64,000 bases of DNA from Halicephalobus mephisto (GCA_009193035.1 SWDT01000058.1:649315-713314); one strand, 5' to 3'; positions 1 to 13,575 are shown, numbered from the stretch's first letter. A program made the numbers and translations. The notes: generated by a model from the sequence alone, not told the origin.

Positions 1-300
1 TTAACAATTAAATTAATTCAATATTTTAGTTAAAAAAGATATATTAATTTAAAAAGAATTTCGAAATCAGTGAGAATTGAAAAAGAAAGAAAACAAGGAG
101 CAAATATCGCTGGGGAGCTGTAGGAGATTTCCTCTCTCCATTCCACTAGATTTATCTCATTTATTTCTTTTTTATATTAATTTTTTAACAATTAAACTAA
201 CTTAATATCTCAATTAAATAAAAAAAATTAATTTAGAAAGAATTTCGAAATCAATGCAGATCGAAAAAGGAAAAAAACAGGGAGCAAATGTTGTACAGCC
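1..300. repeat. Diverged ~183-bp duplication at window edge
   Basis: Two related copies start near 1 and near 181. Both run from a TTAACAATTAAA-like start through GAATTTCGAAATCA to a GGAGCAAAT motif. Nothing coding is seen. Confidence 0.6.
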
Positions 301-952
301 CCCAATCGTTCGTGAAATCCCCTTTCATAGTAATTAATTTTTCCTCTGATTTGTTATAAAAGTAAAATTACAGTTATTTTCATAAAAAGTGAAAAAATTG
401 AATTTTATATAATAAACTCAGATATCGGAATTTCTCATTTTCACATATTTCATTTAGTTTATTTTTTCAAATTTTTTTATAAAAAAAAAGTCATTTAAGA
501 ATTAAGATCAAAATCGATAAAATTTTTAATTAGATTTAAAAAAATTAATTTATTCGATGCTTTTTATAGATTTTTTTAAATTTAATTCGAAAAAAAAAAC
601 AAGTTTTATTTATTACAAAATCCAATAAAAAAAACGACAGTTTTTCCAACGACTGAACTGGTAATAAAGAAACTTGATTGTCTTAGATGAGATCAACTTT
701 TCGTTTTCGATCTCGGTCTTTCATCTTTGTTTTTTAAACAACGGATTTTAAAGTACTTTCAGATAAATTTAAAACTAATTTTAAGTAATTTCAAAATTAT
801 TAATAGTGTACTGTATTTGATTAAAAAGTTTGATTTTAAAAAATAAATTATTTGATAGGCTTCGAAGATTATCCGGTTCAGTTGGTGAACTCCATCTAGA
901 GCGTATTTCGAACAGGTCGAGGTTTTTTAAATTTTGTTTTTGAAATAATCAA
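301..952. other. AT-rich stretch, no gene seen
   Basis: Low-complexity A/T runs. A slightly richer patch near 640-730 shows no usable reading frame. Confidence 0.6.
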
Positions 953-1180
953 TTTTCATCGAATTTATTAAAAATTTCTAAAATCGAGTTTATTAAAAAT
1001 TTCTAAAATCAAATTTATTAAAAATTTTCTAAAATCGAATTTATTAAAATTTTCTAAAATCGAATTTATTAGAAATTTCTAAAATCGAATTTATTAAAAA
1101 TTTTCTAAAATCGAGTTTATTAAAAATTTTCTAAAATCGAATTTATTAAAAATTTCTAAAATCGAATTTATTAAAAATTT
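953..1180. repeat. ~27-bp tandem repeat
   Basis: About eight copies of a unit reading AAAATCGAATTTATTAAAAA with small length changes (AATTTCT versus AATTTTCT). Confidence 0.85.
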
Positions 1181-1489
1181 AATTTTTATATTTTATCTGA
1201 ATATTCATCCAGAATCCATTTTCCGTTTTTTTTGAGTATTCTTCTAAAATGAGAAAATTAAATAAAAATGCAAAAGTAGATATTTCGAAAATCGGGATTT
1301 AAGTGAAGTATCTTTTGAAACAATCGTTAGTAGACTTTGTAACTTATTGAATGCCCATTTAGAATCTATTGTCCATTGTCATTCAACATCATTCAGGAGA
1401 AAAAGAAACAAAAGTATAAGATTTCATATATTGCACGTCGGAAAAGCATCAGCGAAAGCACTTATTTGGTAAATTTTCAATAAATTATT

Positions 1490-2035
1490 TTCAAAAACGA
1501 TTGTTTTCTTTTTTAATTAACCAAATTTAATAATTCTTTTTGTAATTAGACGTATATTTATGGTTATTATAATAGTGTAACTAATGTTTCGTATAAGTTA
1601 TTAGAAATACGAGAAAATTAAAGTGAATATAAGGACCTGCTTGTCATATGTTCAGTTTCCTATTTTCAAAGCGTTCGTTTTCCTCTTTTAATTAACCAAC
1701 TTTAATAATTCTTTTTGTAATTAGATGTATATTTATGGTTATTACAATAGTGTAACTAATGTTTCATACAAGTTATTAGAAATATAAAAAAATTGAAGTG
1801 AATATAAGGACCTGCTTATCATATGTTCAGTTTCCTATTTTCAAAGCGTTCTTTTTTTCTTTTAATTAACCAAATTTAATAATTCTTTTCCATTGTTAGA
1901 GATATCTTTTGTGCTGATTATACTGACGTAAATGATTTTCGTACAAGTGATCAGAAGTGCAAGAAAATTCAAGAATATTTTTTATCTACTTGTCAAACTT
2001 CCGATCTTTTATTTTTGGACCGTTCTGTCTCCATT
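1490..2035. repeat. ~178-bp tandem repeat, three copies
   Basis: Copies start near 1498, 1675 and 1852, each with TTTTAATTAACCAA, a GTATATTTATGGTTATTA-type core and (first two) AAGGACCTGCTT. The first two are nearly identical, the third is clearly diverged, and faint traces continue to about 2400. Confidence 0.85.
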
Positions 2036-2910
2036 CCGATTCAATTAATTTTAATAATGCTTCTTCGTAAATAAATCCAGTTTTGTACAATTATTAAAAT
2101 AGTTTAATTGGTTTTTTACATAAATAATAAAAATTTAAAAAATTCGAATATTTATTTTTTGAAATTTTGTTGTAAAAATTTTAAAAATCATTTTCAATTT
2201 TTATTTAATTAATTCCAAAAATTATTTTTTAAATTTATATGTGCTTTTTATGCTTATTAAAATAGTGTGATTGAATTTTCGTAAAAATAATCAAAAATTC
2301 GAAAAAATTTAAAAAATTCGAATTTTTTTCGAAATTTTGATTTTTCATTTTTGACACATCTAATTTCCATCTTAATTCAACTTTAATAATTCTTTTTTGA
2401 AAATAGGTAAATATTTTTCATAAATTAAAATTAATAATTTTTGAAAAAATGAAATTTCGGATTTGCAATTTTCACGAATTATAGATATTTAAAAATTTTA
2501 AATATATGTACTTTAAACAAACTTAAATCACATACAATCTATATCAAAATTCAGAATTATGTAAAGTTAGATTTGTGTAAAATTAGTTCATTGAATTTTC
2601 GATTTTTTTTTTGGAATAGTCTGTTCCAATATTTTTGTTTTCGATTTTTCGAAATTTCGTTACAGATTTTCACTCATCCGTTTTCCTTTTTTTTCTGATT
2701 GTTGTATTTATCGATTGATTAATCCACTAGTTCTCTGAATCAAATTTAAAAAATAATATTTATTTTTAGATGTTTCTGAATTCCTTCTGAAAAAAGTGTT
2801 TTTTGGATTACTTGGTTCTGCTCTCAATCACGGGTCAAGAGGGTCAGTGAAACATTGTCAAATTTGTTTAAATTTTCCAATTTTCGAAGTTAGTTGTTTT
2901 GGAAGAAACC
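2036..2910 (+). other. AT-rich upstream region of the aminopeptidase gene
   Basis: No upstream coding exon is evident. A TTTTTAG acceptor-like site ends at 2769 and could receive a spliced leader or mark a 5' UTR exon; this is inference. Confidence 0.4.
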
Positions 2911-5900
2911 ATGGCCAGGACGGGCAGATCCCACGAGATGGAGGAAATCGACCTCAGCGATCGTCGAGGACTCATCGCGATGGCCGAGATCTATGCCGGA
3001 GGGGCTGCTGCCTACAGCAACAATGCCTTCGACGATAATGGTTCCGTAAGTACTTTGAAATGAAATATTTTATCGAAAATTCATTAATTAATTTAATAAA
3101 AAAATTTTTAAGTTTAATAATATTTGTTAAAAGTTAAATAACTTTGAAAATTTCCACTTTAATGTAAAATTTCTGAAATTATTCGTCGAATTTTTGTTAA
3201 TTTTTGAAACAAGTCATCTGGAGACACGCCTAAGGGTCACTTGAAATCAATTAAATTTAAAAAATTCAAAAATTAATAAATTTTAAAATTATTAAATATT
3301 TTAAAAATTATTAAATATTTTAAAATTAATAAATATTTTAAAAATTATTAAATATTTTAAAATTATTAGATATTTTAAAAATTATTAAATATTTTAAAAT
3401 TTATGTTTCGTTTTTGAAAACTAAAATGAAAACTGTTGTTTGTTGGTCTCATGGCATTTTCAACTTCCGAAAAAAGCTTGAATGACAGCCAAATGTTTAA
3501 TTTTTCAAGAAGCTGAATCAGAATCCTCAAACCGGAAGGAAGCGCTCATTTCGAAGGCGGCGAGGGTGGAAAACCAAAACTTTGGTCTTGTTCCCACAAG
3601 AATTTCGTTAACAATGTTGCAATTGTTGTAATTGTCGCAATTTGGATGACCCATATCCTTGTATTTCAAACCATTGGAGAAATTTAAAAAAAGTTAAATT
3701 TGTTCGATATTTTAGAAGTTCTTAAAATCGAGTTTTTGCGGGAGGTTTTAAAAGGCTTCCAGAAAGTTTAGAAAGTATTTAGAATATCGTAGAAGCTTTT
3801 AGAAAGTTTGGAAGGTCTTTAGAATATTGTAGAAGCTTCTAGAAAGTTTGGAAGGTCTTTAAAATATCGTAGAAGCTTTTAGAAAGTTTGGAAAGTATTT
3901 AAAATATCGTAGAAGCTTCCAGAAAGTTTAGAAAGTATTTAGAATATCGTAGAAGCTTCTAGAAAGTTCAAAAGATCTTTAAAATATTGTAGAAACTTTG
4001 GGAGCTTTCTAAAATCTCGTGGAAAGTTTCGAAACTTTTTAGAATCTTCCGAAATGTGATAGAAAGCTCTGAAATCTGTAAACTTTCCATGAAAAGTTCT
4101 AGAATCTTCTACGATCTTGTGGGAGGTCTCTAAATTTTCAAAAATCTTCTAAACCATACTGCTGCCAACACCTACTACTTACTATCCTTGAAGATCCTAG
4201 AAATTCGTATCGAAGCCATTTCGTAACAGTTTTTGTTTTCAAATTTTGTAATAACGTAGTTTAAAAACGTAAAAATCCTTCTTTCGGGATTATTTTGAAC
4301 TTTCCGGTACTTAAGGGAGCTCCATAGGTACATACACAAAAAAGCGTAACTTTCGGTCCTGCAACAATTACAAAATGTAACATAATCGTCACATTTTTCA
4401 TGAATATTTGACTTTTGCGACGGAAAGTATAACTTAATAGTAACTATTTATATATATTACTGTGCCAAAAGTTATCCTTCTTTTTGTGGGTAGTTGTCCA
4501 TTGTGTTCTTTACCTTTCCCCTTCTAATCCCGGGTAATCTGCTCTAGAGTCCCTCGAGGAACTAATCTAGTCCTCGAACCTTTTCCAAAGAAAGCCATTC
4601 GTCTACTAGAAATATCTCATTTGCACAATCATTAGCATCCCGCGGATTCTTTGGAGCTCCATGTATGTAGGTTTTTCTCGATTATAATTAATATTATGCC
4701 CATGTTAATCAAAGGCAATCCCCCTCCTAAAAACTAAAATCGAAGGTCAAAAATAACTGAACTAAATGTGTGAATAGACTGGCTCTAGGATGTTTGAAAT
4801 GTCTTCGCATATTCGGATTTGATTCACGCTTAACTGATTCCTACCATAATGCTAACCATGTCTAGTTTATCCAACGATTTTGAAATGACTCCGCAAAATG
4901 AGGTAAGATGCCAAGGTGTCTGAAGACAAAAATCGATGAATCATATCCTAAACGTAGACTATTCTAAAAATTCGAATTTTTGAAGCTCTGTAACCCGGCG
5001 AATACTGAATAGATTTCGATAATTCCTTTTTCATCGAGTTTAGGTAACTTTAACCTTTCGTTTGAGATTTAAAAATATCCAAAAAAGTAGTAATTTGTTC
5101 GAAAAATAAAAGAAAATTTAAATTTTACAAAAAATAAGTGAAATTGACACTGGAACAGAACGCCAAAAATCGAAATTCGAATTCGATTGATGTTAGAACA
5201 GAACGCCAAAAATCGAAATTTGAATTTGATTGAGTTAGTATAGGAACAGAACGCCAAAAATTAAAAATCGAATTCGATTGACGTTAGAACAGAACGCCAA
5301 AAATCGAAATTTGAATTTGATTGAGTTAGTATAGGAACAGAACGCCAAAAATTAAAAATCGATTGACGTTAGAACAGAACGCCAAAAATTTCCTTTTCAC
5401 AATAAAGTGAATTTTAATTATATTTTTGAAATCATCTTAGAATTACTTTTTTTACGAAATAAAACATTCGGTAATTATAAAAAAAGAAAAATTTCGAAAA
5501 TCCATAGTATTTGCTGAATTAGAGTAATTTGAAAAATGAATTTTTAAAGATACCTCGCACATCAGCAGCGTGATTGAAAGGTCTTCCAAAAAATAATTAT
5601 TTTCAAAGGTCAAAAAAAATTTAATTTTTAAAAATTTTTTCGAATTTGTTTATCGAAATTAAAATTGCGAATTTGATCATTTTTAATTAAGTTTGATATG
5701 GATCCTGATTGATCGTCGAAATTAAATCGTTTTTTCGTCAGAATACCCCTCTGGGTGAAATTTAATCTCTGCGCAAATGTGCTCATCTTTTTCGTCTTTC
5801 ATGTTCTTCAAAAACAAAACGATTCATTGAGTCCTTTGAAAAGACAAAAAGTCGCCAGATTAGCCCCGTTAAATTGGAAGGTCAGTCACCTGGGGGCATA

Positions 5901-8900
5901 ACAGAACAAAATCGAACTTTCTTTTTTAATTTTTAATTTTATTAGACCTAAAAAGTCCAAATTTTTCACGATTTATCAATATTTTTCGTTTCAAGATTAT
6001 CCAAAAAGTTCAAATTTAGAAATAATATTTATTTTTCCGATTTAAGAGACAGATCAATTTTTCGTTGTTTTGTGGCCTATAAAATTGAACAAACACATTT
6101 CGCCTCGAGAATCCTGATTAAATTTTATTTTTATTTTTAGTTAAAAATTAATAAAAAAAATTTTCGAAATTTTATTTTTTTAAAATTTTATCTTTTTAAA
6201 ATTTATTTTTTATTAAAAACTTTCAAAATTTTATTTTTAATTTAAAATTTTTTTTAAATTTATTTTTAATTATAAATTTTCGAAATTCTATCTTTTTAAA
6301 TTTATTTTTAATATAAAATTTTAAAAAAAAATTTACTTTTTATTTAAAATTTTCAAAATTTTATCTTTTTAAAATTATTTTTAATTAAAAATTTCCAAAA
6401 TTTTATTGTTTTTTGTGTTTTAAAAACATCCATAAAGTTGTTAATCCTTTGACTGCAGTATTTTTTGAGTACTTAAATCCCGGATTACTTTCGTCCTACA
6501 TCCTTCTCTGACATGTTTGTCGTTGATTTTTACTTTTATTTTTAATTTTCACTAAAATTACAAAAATTTTAAAAATTAAAATATTAATTTTCAAACAAAA
6601 CTGTTTTTGATGCATTTTATTTTGGCCCAGCTTACTGTATTTTTACCAACTTGTCAATTACTGTAAAAATTTGAACTAAGATGGATGAAAAAATATTTTT
6701 TATTAAATTTAAAATTTCTGAATTTTTAAAAAAACTTGTTATTCGCCCTACCGTAATGTCTCAAGGACCTTCGATAAACTACAGTATCTTAAGAATTAAA
6801 AAAAATCCTAATTTTTGAAAATTTTAGAATATGGTATTAGATTTTTAAAATTTAAAATTTAATTTTAAAAATCTTTGAGAAATTTTTATATTATTTGAAC
6901 ATATTTTAGAAACTTCCAAAATCGAATAAAATTTTTGAAATCTTTAATTTCATAGAAACTTACAATTTTTTAAATTTTTTAAATTTCTAAAATTTCTAAA
7001 ATTACGAATCTTAAAAAATCCCAATTTTTCGTTCCGAAACTACTTTGAAAAAATATTTTTAAAATTTTCTTTAATATTTTGTTTTTATTTTTAATAGAAA
7101 TTAATCAATATGAAAACCAGTTTGATGTAAATTTTAAATTTTCTCAACGAACACGGATATGTTGCATTTTCTGTTTCTTTTTTATCTTGTTCTCTTTAGG
7201 TGAACTTTATTCGGAGCAGATCTCGGGACGATATCACCAAGATCTTGCATAATACGGGGATTGTCAAGACCAATTCCAGTCCGATGGCCCCGATTTCCTC
7301 TTCTCAAAATGGCACGGCCGATTCTTCTGTCAAGTTCCGAGGGTCTCGACCCACGGGGAAGCGGATTTCGTGTTCCCTCCTGAACCTCGTGATTCTTCTC
7401 TGCATCATGGCTGCTCTCCTGTTTGTTTCTATTTTAGTTACTTATTTCCTTACCGTAACTTCGATGACCGATAAAGGCATCGGTACTTCTGTCGTGAATT
7501 CTTCCAATAACGAACTTCACAGTTCGAGTACAGAAGGTCCAACCGGACTAGAAGAACTGGAAAGAAACGGACCGACTCCGGAGGAATTGAGACTTCCGAA
7601 GGACATTGTGCCCCTTTGGTACAACTTGACCATCAGGGTCTACGTTCCGGGATTTGTGGAATTCGACGATCCGGAGAAAAATCTGACTTTTTCGGCTGCT
7701 TTGATGATGAAAATATCCGTCAAAAATAAAACAAACAAAATTGAATTGAACAGTAATGGATTGGAGTTTCCGACAGATTTAGAGGAATTCAGTATTCTCA
7801 TCGAAGGGCTTAATGTACGTTTTTAAAGATATCATTCTTTAAATCATCGAATTTCAGCCTAATCTGACTTCTGAATCCACTTCTGAATTCACTTCTGAGT
7901 CTTCTTCCTCTTTCGAAGATCCAATAAATTTAGTCAAGAAATCCTCCAAAGAAGTCGAGGATTCTGGAGTCCTTGCAAGGACTAGAAGAGACGTTGCTCG
8001 TTCCCCCTCCGGCATATCTGTCACTAAAATTACCACCAATGAAACACTCGAGAAAGTCGTCTTCGATCTTGATGGATACCTCGAGGAAGGCATGGAATAC
8101 ATCTTCCAGGTTTGATTTCCCAAAATGTAAATGTAGAAGACTCTAAAAATTCATTTTAAATAATTTCTATTTTCGACTTTCCTGATGATTTTATTTTTAC
8201 CGTATTTCGGGTCATATTTGAATTTTCAGTTTCGCTATACTGGACCGATTTCAAACAAATTAGCTGGATTATACTTGACTACATATCAGGATCAAGAAGG
8301 CAACACTCACTATGCGGCGGTTACCCAGATGGAACCCACGGACGCTCGTCGAATGGTTCCATGTTTTGATGAACCAGAATTCCGTGCCGTATGGAAGATC
8401 AAGATTCTCCATCCACAAGGATCAAAAGCTGTTTCCAACGCTAAGGAAATCTTAGAAGATCAACCTGATGAAAGGTGGGTTTATTTCGTGATTTAAAAAA
8501 TCACAAAAGTTGTTTAACTTCGGTCCTGACGTGCGCGATAATTTTACACATTTCAAACGTCCATAACTTTTTTGAAAGTTGTTATTTTTGGACAAGCTTT
8601 TTTTTAAACTATAGCTGAGACCTTCATCTATCCGATGGATGTAAAAAAGAATGAGAAAATTATCTATAAGATAGTGAAAATTGCGTTAGAAGCAATGTGC
8701 GGTATCGTTCGCGTCAAGATTAAAGCTGAATGATTTGACGTACTGCTTTGGTTGTTTTACAATCGAATGTTATCTAAAAACTGGTTTCAGAATGCCAGGA
8801 TTCTTGTGGACCTCCTTTGAGGAGACTCCCATGATGGCTTCTTATCTCCTGGCCATCGTTGTCAGTGACTTTGAGTTCATCGAAGGAAACACCAAGAGAG

Positions 8901-11900
8901 GAACAAGGTTCCGTATTTGGTCGAGGAAGGAAGCCATCAATGAAACCCAATACGCCCTCCAGGCCGGAATCGAAGTTCTGGAATTCTATGAAGACTACTA
9001 CGGTATCTACTTCCCACTTCAGAAGCAAGGTAAAATTGCATTTTAAACAGCTTTAAAATTTATAATTTTTAGATATGATGGCTTTCCCCGACTTTGGTGC
9101 CGGTGAGAAACTCTAATTTTAAAAAAAGAACCTATTTGTTGTTTCAGGAGCTATGGAGAACTGGGGACTGATCACTTATCGAGAACGAGCTCTCCTCTAC
9201 AACCCAATAGTTTATTCCTTGTCCAATAAGCAATACGTCGCTACTGTTGTCGCCCACGAACTTGGTAAATTGGATTCCATATACTAGATTTCTGTAGAGG
9301 TTTCTGGAATTTTTGAGACATTTCAGAACTGAATGGAAGCTTCTGGAAGTAGAATTCCGAAGTTTTTGTAAGATTCTACAAATTCTGATGGTGTTTTAGA
9401 ATTTTAACGAAGCTTCTGGAACCTTCTAAAATATACTGCTAGGTTCTGAGATTTTCAAGGATTTCACAGATGCTTTTATAGCTTTTCAGAATCCGATGGG
9501 AAATTCTGAAACTTTAGAATCTCATGAAATCAGAATTTTCTAGAATTCTATAAAAACTTTTAAAATCAAAAATCCGAATCGAGAAATTCCATATAGATTT
9601 CTACTTTTAAAATAACAGGATGTAAAATATCCTTTCTTCAGCTCATCAATGGTTTGGAAATCTCGTCACTATGAAGTGGTGGAATGATCTCTGGCTAAAT
9701 GAAGGATTCGCGACCCTGATGGAGTACATAGGAGTCGACGCCATCGACCCTTCTCTGAAGATGGATGACTGGTTCATCAAGGACTCTCTCAACGTGGCTT
9801 TCGAGCGAGATGCCATGGCCACAAGTCATCCCCTCAGCTTCTCGATCGAGAAGGCGGAAGACGTCAGCGAAGCCTTCGATTCCATCAGCTACGATAAAGG
9901 TGCTAGTGTTCTCCGGATGTTGAAGAAAATCTTAGGTGAAGACAACTTCAAAAAAGGTTTAAATGTAAGTTTTTACACCGACCTTAAAGAAAATTACATA
10001 TCGATATATCAACTTTGATAAATTTATGCATTGATATATCAAATTCAAATAACTTTACATATCGATATATCAACTTTGATAAATTTATGCATTGATATAT
10101 CAAATTCAAATAATTTTATATATCAATATATCAACTTTGATAAATTTATGCATTGATATATCAAATTCAAATAACTTTACATATCGATATATCAACTTTG
10201 GTAAATTTATGCATTGATATATCAAATTCAAATAATTTTATATATTAAAGATTTACCTCAACCGATATGCTTACTCCAATGCCGAACACGTGAATCTTTG
10301 GCACGCTCTTACCGAAGCTGTGCCTAGTTCTTTGAAAGACTGGAATGGAAACAAATTCGATGTTGATGAATTCGCCAAGAAATGGACAGAGCAGATGGGA
10401 TATCCTGTGGTCACTGTAACCACCACGAAAAATGGAATAAAATTGACTCAAAAGAGATTCAAGATGGACGAAACCTCCGAAGAAAGCCCGAAGTACAAGA
10501 ATCCAAAGTACTGGTAAGTTCGATTTCGAAATACTGTATACTTTCCATAGGAGTAACTTCCAAAAGTAGTTTATTGGGAAGATGCATGTAGTTGCATTGA
10601 GATAATAATATTATAAGGAGTCCAATGATGTCATGTAATACAAGAAATCGAATTACATCCCATGTTATAAGGAACCCCATGACATTTCGTATTATAAAGA
10701 ATCGAATTATAACCCATACCACAAGGGCTCCAATAACGTGATATCATAACAAATTCAGTTAGATTCCACATTACAAGAATTGCAATAGCAAATATCATAA
10801 AGAATCTAAGTATATCATATACTGTAGAAAATCTAATAACATCATATATCTAAAAAATTTAATGGTGTCATGGAATGTAAGAAATCTAGGTATATCATAT
10901 ATCTAAAAAATCCAATGATGTCATGGAATGTAAGAAATTTAGGTATATCATATATCAAAAATAATCCAATGATTTCACGAACTAAGAATTTTAATAACAT
11001 CATATATTTAAAAAATTCAATGATGTCATATATTGTAAGAAATCTAGGTATATCATATATCATAAAAAGTCTAATAATGTCATGGAATGTAAGAAATTTA
11101 ATGATATCATATATCACAAATAATCCAATGATTTCACGAACTAAGAATTTTAATAACATCATATATCTAAAAAATCCAATGATATCAGAGACTATAGAGT
11201 TTTGAATAATATCATATATCTTAAATAATCTGACGATATTGTAGATTATAAAGAATTTCGCAATATCCTATGTGAATATGTTTTTAAAATCCTATATATC
11301 GACGAATATCGTTCTATTTATCGTAATTTGTGAATTTAAATGAAATTAACATACCGAAATTTTAGGTACAAATGGGACGTCCCTATTTGGTACACCATCG
11401 ACGGGGTTTCTCAACCGATGGCCTGGCTCCATTCCGAAGAAGAAATAAACCTTCCGAATCAAAGTTCTCTCGTGTTCGTCAATGCGGAATCTACTGGATT
11501 CTACAGAGTTAAATACGATCATGATCAGATGCAGAAGATTAATAAACAACTTCTGGAGGATCACACGGCGATCCAGATGAGATCCAGAGCTAGGTACATC
11601 GACGATGCTTTCACTCTGGCTCAAGCAGGTCATATCCCTTATGAGGACGTTTTGGAAATCACCAGATATCTGGATAAAGAAAACGATTTTTTGCCGTTGG
11701 CCATGGCTGTCAGTGGATTCGGAGGAATCGCGAGTTACTTCGGTGACGAACCTGAATCCGAGTACTTGAGGACTTATCTGAGAAAATTCTTCGACGAAAG
11801 ATACGAAAACCTTAAAGAAAAACTTTTCGAAGAAGAAGAAGAAGAGGATTTTTATAAAAAGTAGGTCTTAATTTCACCACAAAATTACTGTAGTATTCGT

Positions 11901-13575
11901 TACAGTCAAATGAATTCGTTGATTGTCCGTACTGCTTGTGATCTAAAAAACGAAGATTGCATCGATCGAGGCCTCAAGGCTTATCAAGACAAATTCAAAG
12001 GTCCATGTCAAGGAGACCCGACTGCCATGTCCAGTCAGTGCTCAAGGTAAATTTTAAAATAATTTTAAATAAAAAATCAACTTCGAAAAATTACCGTATT
12101 GTTTGTTGTAATTTCTAAAACGTTTATTAAAATTTCAATGCGTAATTATTAATTTTAAAAAACAACGGAAGGTTGTGTACCGTATGTAGTCTTAATCTAG
12201 AAGTCCTCAAATATATCCAAATTTAATCTGTTTCTAAAAAGTTAATTTCGAAATTACAAAACAACCATCACCCTGAACTACCGTAGTTTCTATCAGGTTT
12301 TAGAAATTCGTGTCAAGACAACTTCGTGGAAATCTTGATTTATAACTTCACATAATAGTACTAGTAATTTCGAAATCGTAAAAAATTGCGAAAAAATTCA
12401 AAACTAAAATTACCACCTAGGTTACTGTAGTTTTAACCAAGTTTTGGGATTCGTTGTGAGACTATTTCGTGATAATTTTCACTTTCGAAATACTGTAATT
12501 TTGGAAACAATATCTGAAACTAAGATTCTAGAAAGTTCTAAGAATTTCAAACATTCGTCTCAGGACCATTTTGTGATTATTTTTGAAGTTTTTAATTATT
12601 ATTTTCAGAGTCCCTGTGGCTATTCGTAGTTTCGTCTACTGTCTGGGGATCAGATACGGTAACGAGAAGGACTGGAACGAGGTGCTTCGGTTGTTCCAGA
12701 AGGAATCCGTCCAGGTCGAACGTAACCATCTGATGTTCGCCCTGTCCTGCTCCAGAGACACCTTCACCTTGAAAAAAGTACTCAAAATGGCGATTGATAT
12801 CAACAGTACTGTAATTCGACTTCAAGACAAAAATACCATGTTTTCTTTTGTGGCACATAATTACATCGGAAAACCTATTGTTTTCGAATTTTTCATGCAA
12901 AATTGGAACCAACTTTATCATGAGTAATTTTTTGTTTTTTATTTAATATATTTTATTTTTTCTAGCCTCAAAGATCAACAAACTCTTCTGAAAACGTTCG
13001 TCGAAGCTTCATTGGAAGGCAAAACTGCAAGAAAAGTCAAAGAGGTTATTTTTCAAATTCAAAATTAATTTTTTCTAATTTAAAATTTAATTTTTTTTTA
13101 ATTCAAAATTAACTTTTTTTTAATTAAAATTTAACTTTTTTAAATCCTTAAACAAAACTAAAAATGATATAAAAATTTTAAAAATACAGTAATTTGAACA
13201 ATTTTTAAAATGATTAAAATTTCGAAATTTTTATTCAATTTCGTGAAATTTAATTTTAAATATTGAAAATACTGTAATTTCAAGTTTTGAAAATACTGTG
13301 GTTTTAAATTCTGAGAATACTGTAATTTTAAATTCTGAAAAAACTGTAATTTTAAATTCTGAAAATACTGTAATTTTAAATTTTTGCAGATTGAGGACTT
13401 CCTTGCGGCGAACAAAGCAACAACCCAGAATCTGGACGTTTTCAAACAACAACTGGAAATCGCCCGGACGAATGCCAAGTGGATGGAGAAGAACTACGAC
13501 AAACTGATTGTCTGGTTCAAGGAAGCCTCCGGCAACCCGACCAAGAGGGAAATCGGGTTCACCATTGCTGTGTAG
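2911..13575 (+). CDS. Membrane-bound M1 family (gluzincin) aminopeptidase
   Basis: Type II membrane zinc exopeptidase that should remove N-terminal residues from extracellular peptides. Exons by GT/AG and phase: 2911-3045, 7200-7814, 7858-8109, 8230-8474, 8791-9029, 9073-9102, 9148-9264, 9642-9964, 10251-10513, 11366-11860, 11906-12046, 12609-12923, 12966-13044, 13390-13575; 1144 residues. About 100 cytoplasmic residues precede a membrane anchor at ~104-131. A Ser/Thr-rich stalk follows, then the M1 domain: GAMEN 506-510, zinc site HELAH 542-546 with third ligand Glu565, catalytic Tyr628 in SYDKGAS, and an ERAP1-like C-terminal region ending in GFTIAV. All catalytic residues are present, unlike the several catalytically dead nematode paralogues known in this family, so an active enzyme is expected. 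Intron 1 is 4.15 kb; others are as short as 43-46 nt. Exon 6 is only 30 nt. Confidence 0.93.
3290..3410. repeat. AT simple repeat in intron 1
   Basis: Repeats of ATTAAATATTTTAAAA about every 16-27 bp. Confidence 0.7.
3700..4140. repeat. ~53-bp GAA/TTC-rich tandem repeat in intron 1
   Basis: About eight units built on GTAGAAGCTTCTAGAAAGTT. They contain many alternating GAA and TTC triplets. Similar sequence recurs in other introns and spacers of the first 50 kb. Confidence 0.75.
4334..4492 (+). mobile_element. MITE family B, copy 1 (intron 1)
   Basis: About 159 bp with terminal inverted repeats: left ACACAAAAAAGCGTAACTTT, right AAAAGTTATCCTTCTTTTTG. The interior TCACATTTTTCATGAATATT is shared with copies at 28.6, 28.8, 30.2, 35.3 and 35.5 kb. 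No coding capacity. Confidence 0.8.
4965..5395 (+). repeat. Dispersed repeat carrying a GGAACAGAACGCC minisatellite, copy 1
   Basis: A conserved head (TTGAAGCTCTGTAACCCGGC) is followed by six to seven ~53-bp units, each with the 13-mer GGAACAGAACGCC or TAGAACAGAACGCC. A near-identical copy lies at 27.76-28.24 kb. The minus-strand frame through the array is a shadow. Confidence 0.85.
5396..7199 (+). other. Rest of aminopeptidase intron 1
   Basis: AT-rich, with Tn/An tracts from 6150 to 6400. A mixed-composition patch at 5740-5900 has no open frame and could hold regulatory sites. The acceptor is TCTCTTTAG at 7191-7199. Confidence 0.5.
8507..8736 (+). mobile_element. MITE family A, copy 1 (aminopeptidase intron 4)
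   Basis: About 230 bp filling most of the 316-nt intron between 8474 and 8791. It starts AAGTTGTTTAAC..GGTCCTGACG and ends with the inverse, GTTCGCGTCAAGATTAAAGC. Its body is almost identical to the copy at 18.9-19.1 kb. Confidence 0.85.
9990..10245 (+). repeat. ~62-bp tandem repeat in aminopeptidase intron 8
   Basis: Four copies of a unit with TATCGATATATCAACTTTG and TGCATTGATATATCAAATTC. They fill nearly the whole intron (9965-10250). Units differ by one or two bases, so the expansion looks recent. Confidence 0.9.
10590..11330 (+). repeat. Degenerate ~45-60-bp repeats in aminopeptidase intron 9
   Basis: Repeats of AATGATGTCATGGAATGTAA and GGTATATCATATATC. Both strands are open over 100 codons here, but these frames are repeat artefacts inside the intron 10514-11365. 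Confidence 0.8.
13255..13389 (+). repeat. ~23-bp tandem repeat in aminopeptidase intron 13
   Basis: Five copies of AATACTGTAATTTTAAATTC run into the TTTTTGCAG acceptor of the last exon. The Lys-rich minus-strand frames here are shadows. Confidence 0.8.

Noticed and set aside
2796..3038. 80-codon plus-strand frame starting at 2796
   Set aside because: It overlaps aminopeptidase exon 1 in another frame. The frame from ATG 2911 ends at a perfect donor and joins exon 2 in phase.
10842..11205. Open frames of more than 100 codons on both strands
   Set aside because: They are translations of the intron 9 tandem repeat; the exons on either side splice across it in phase.
13158..13478. Minus-strand frames with repeated QNLKLQYF
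   Set aside because: Antisense reading of the 23-bp repeat in intron 13 and of the last aminopeptidase exon.
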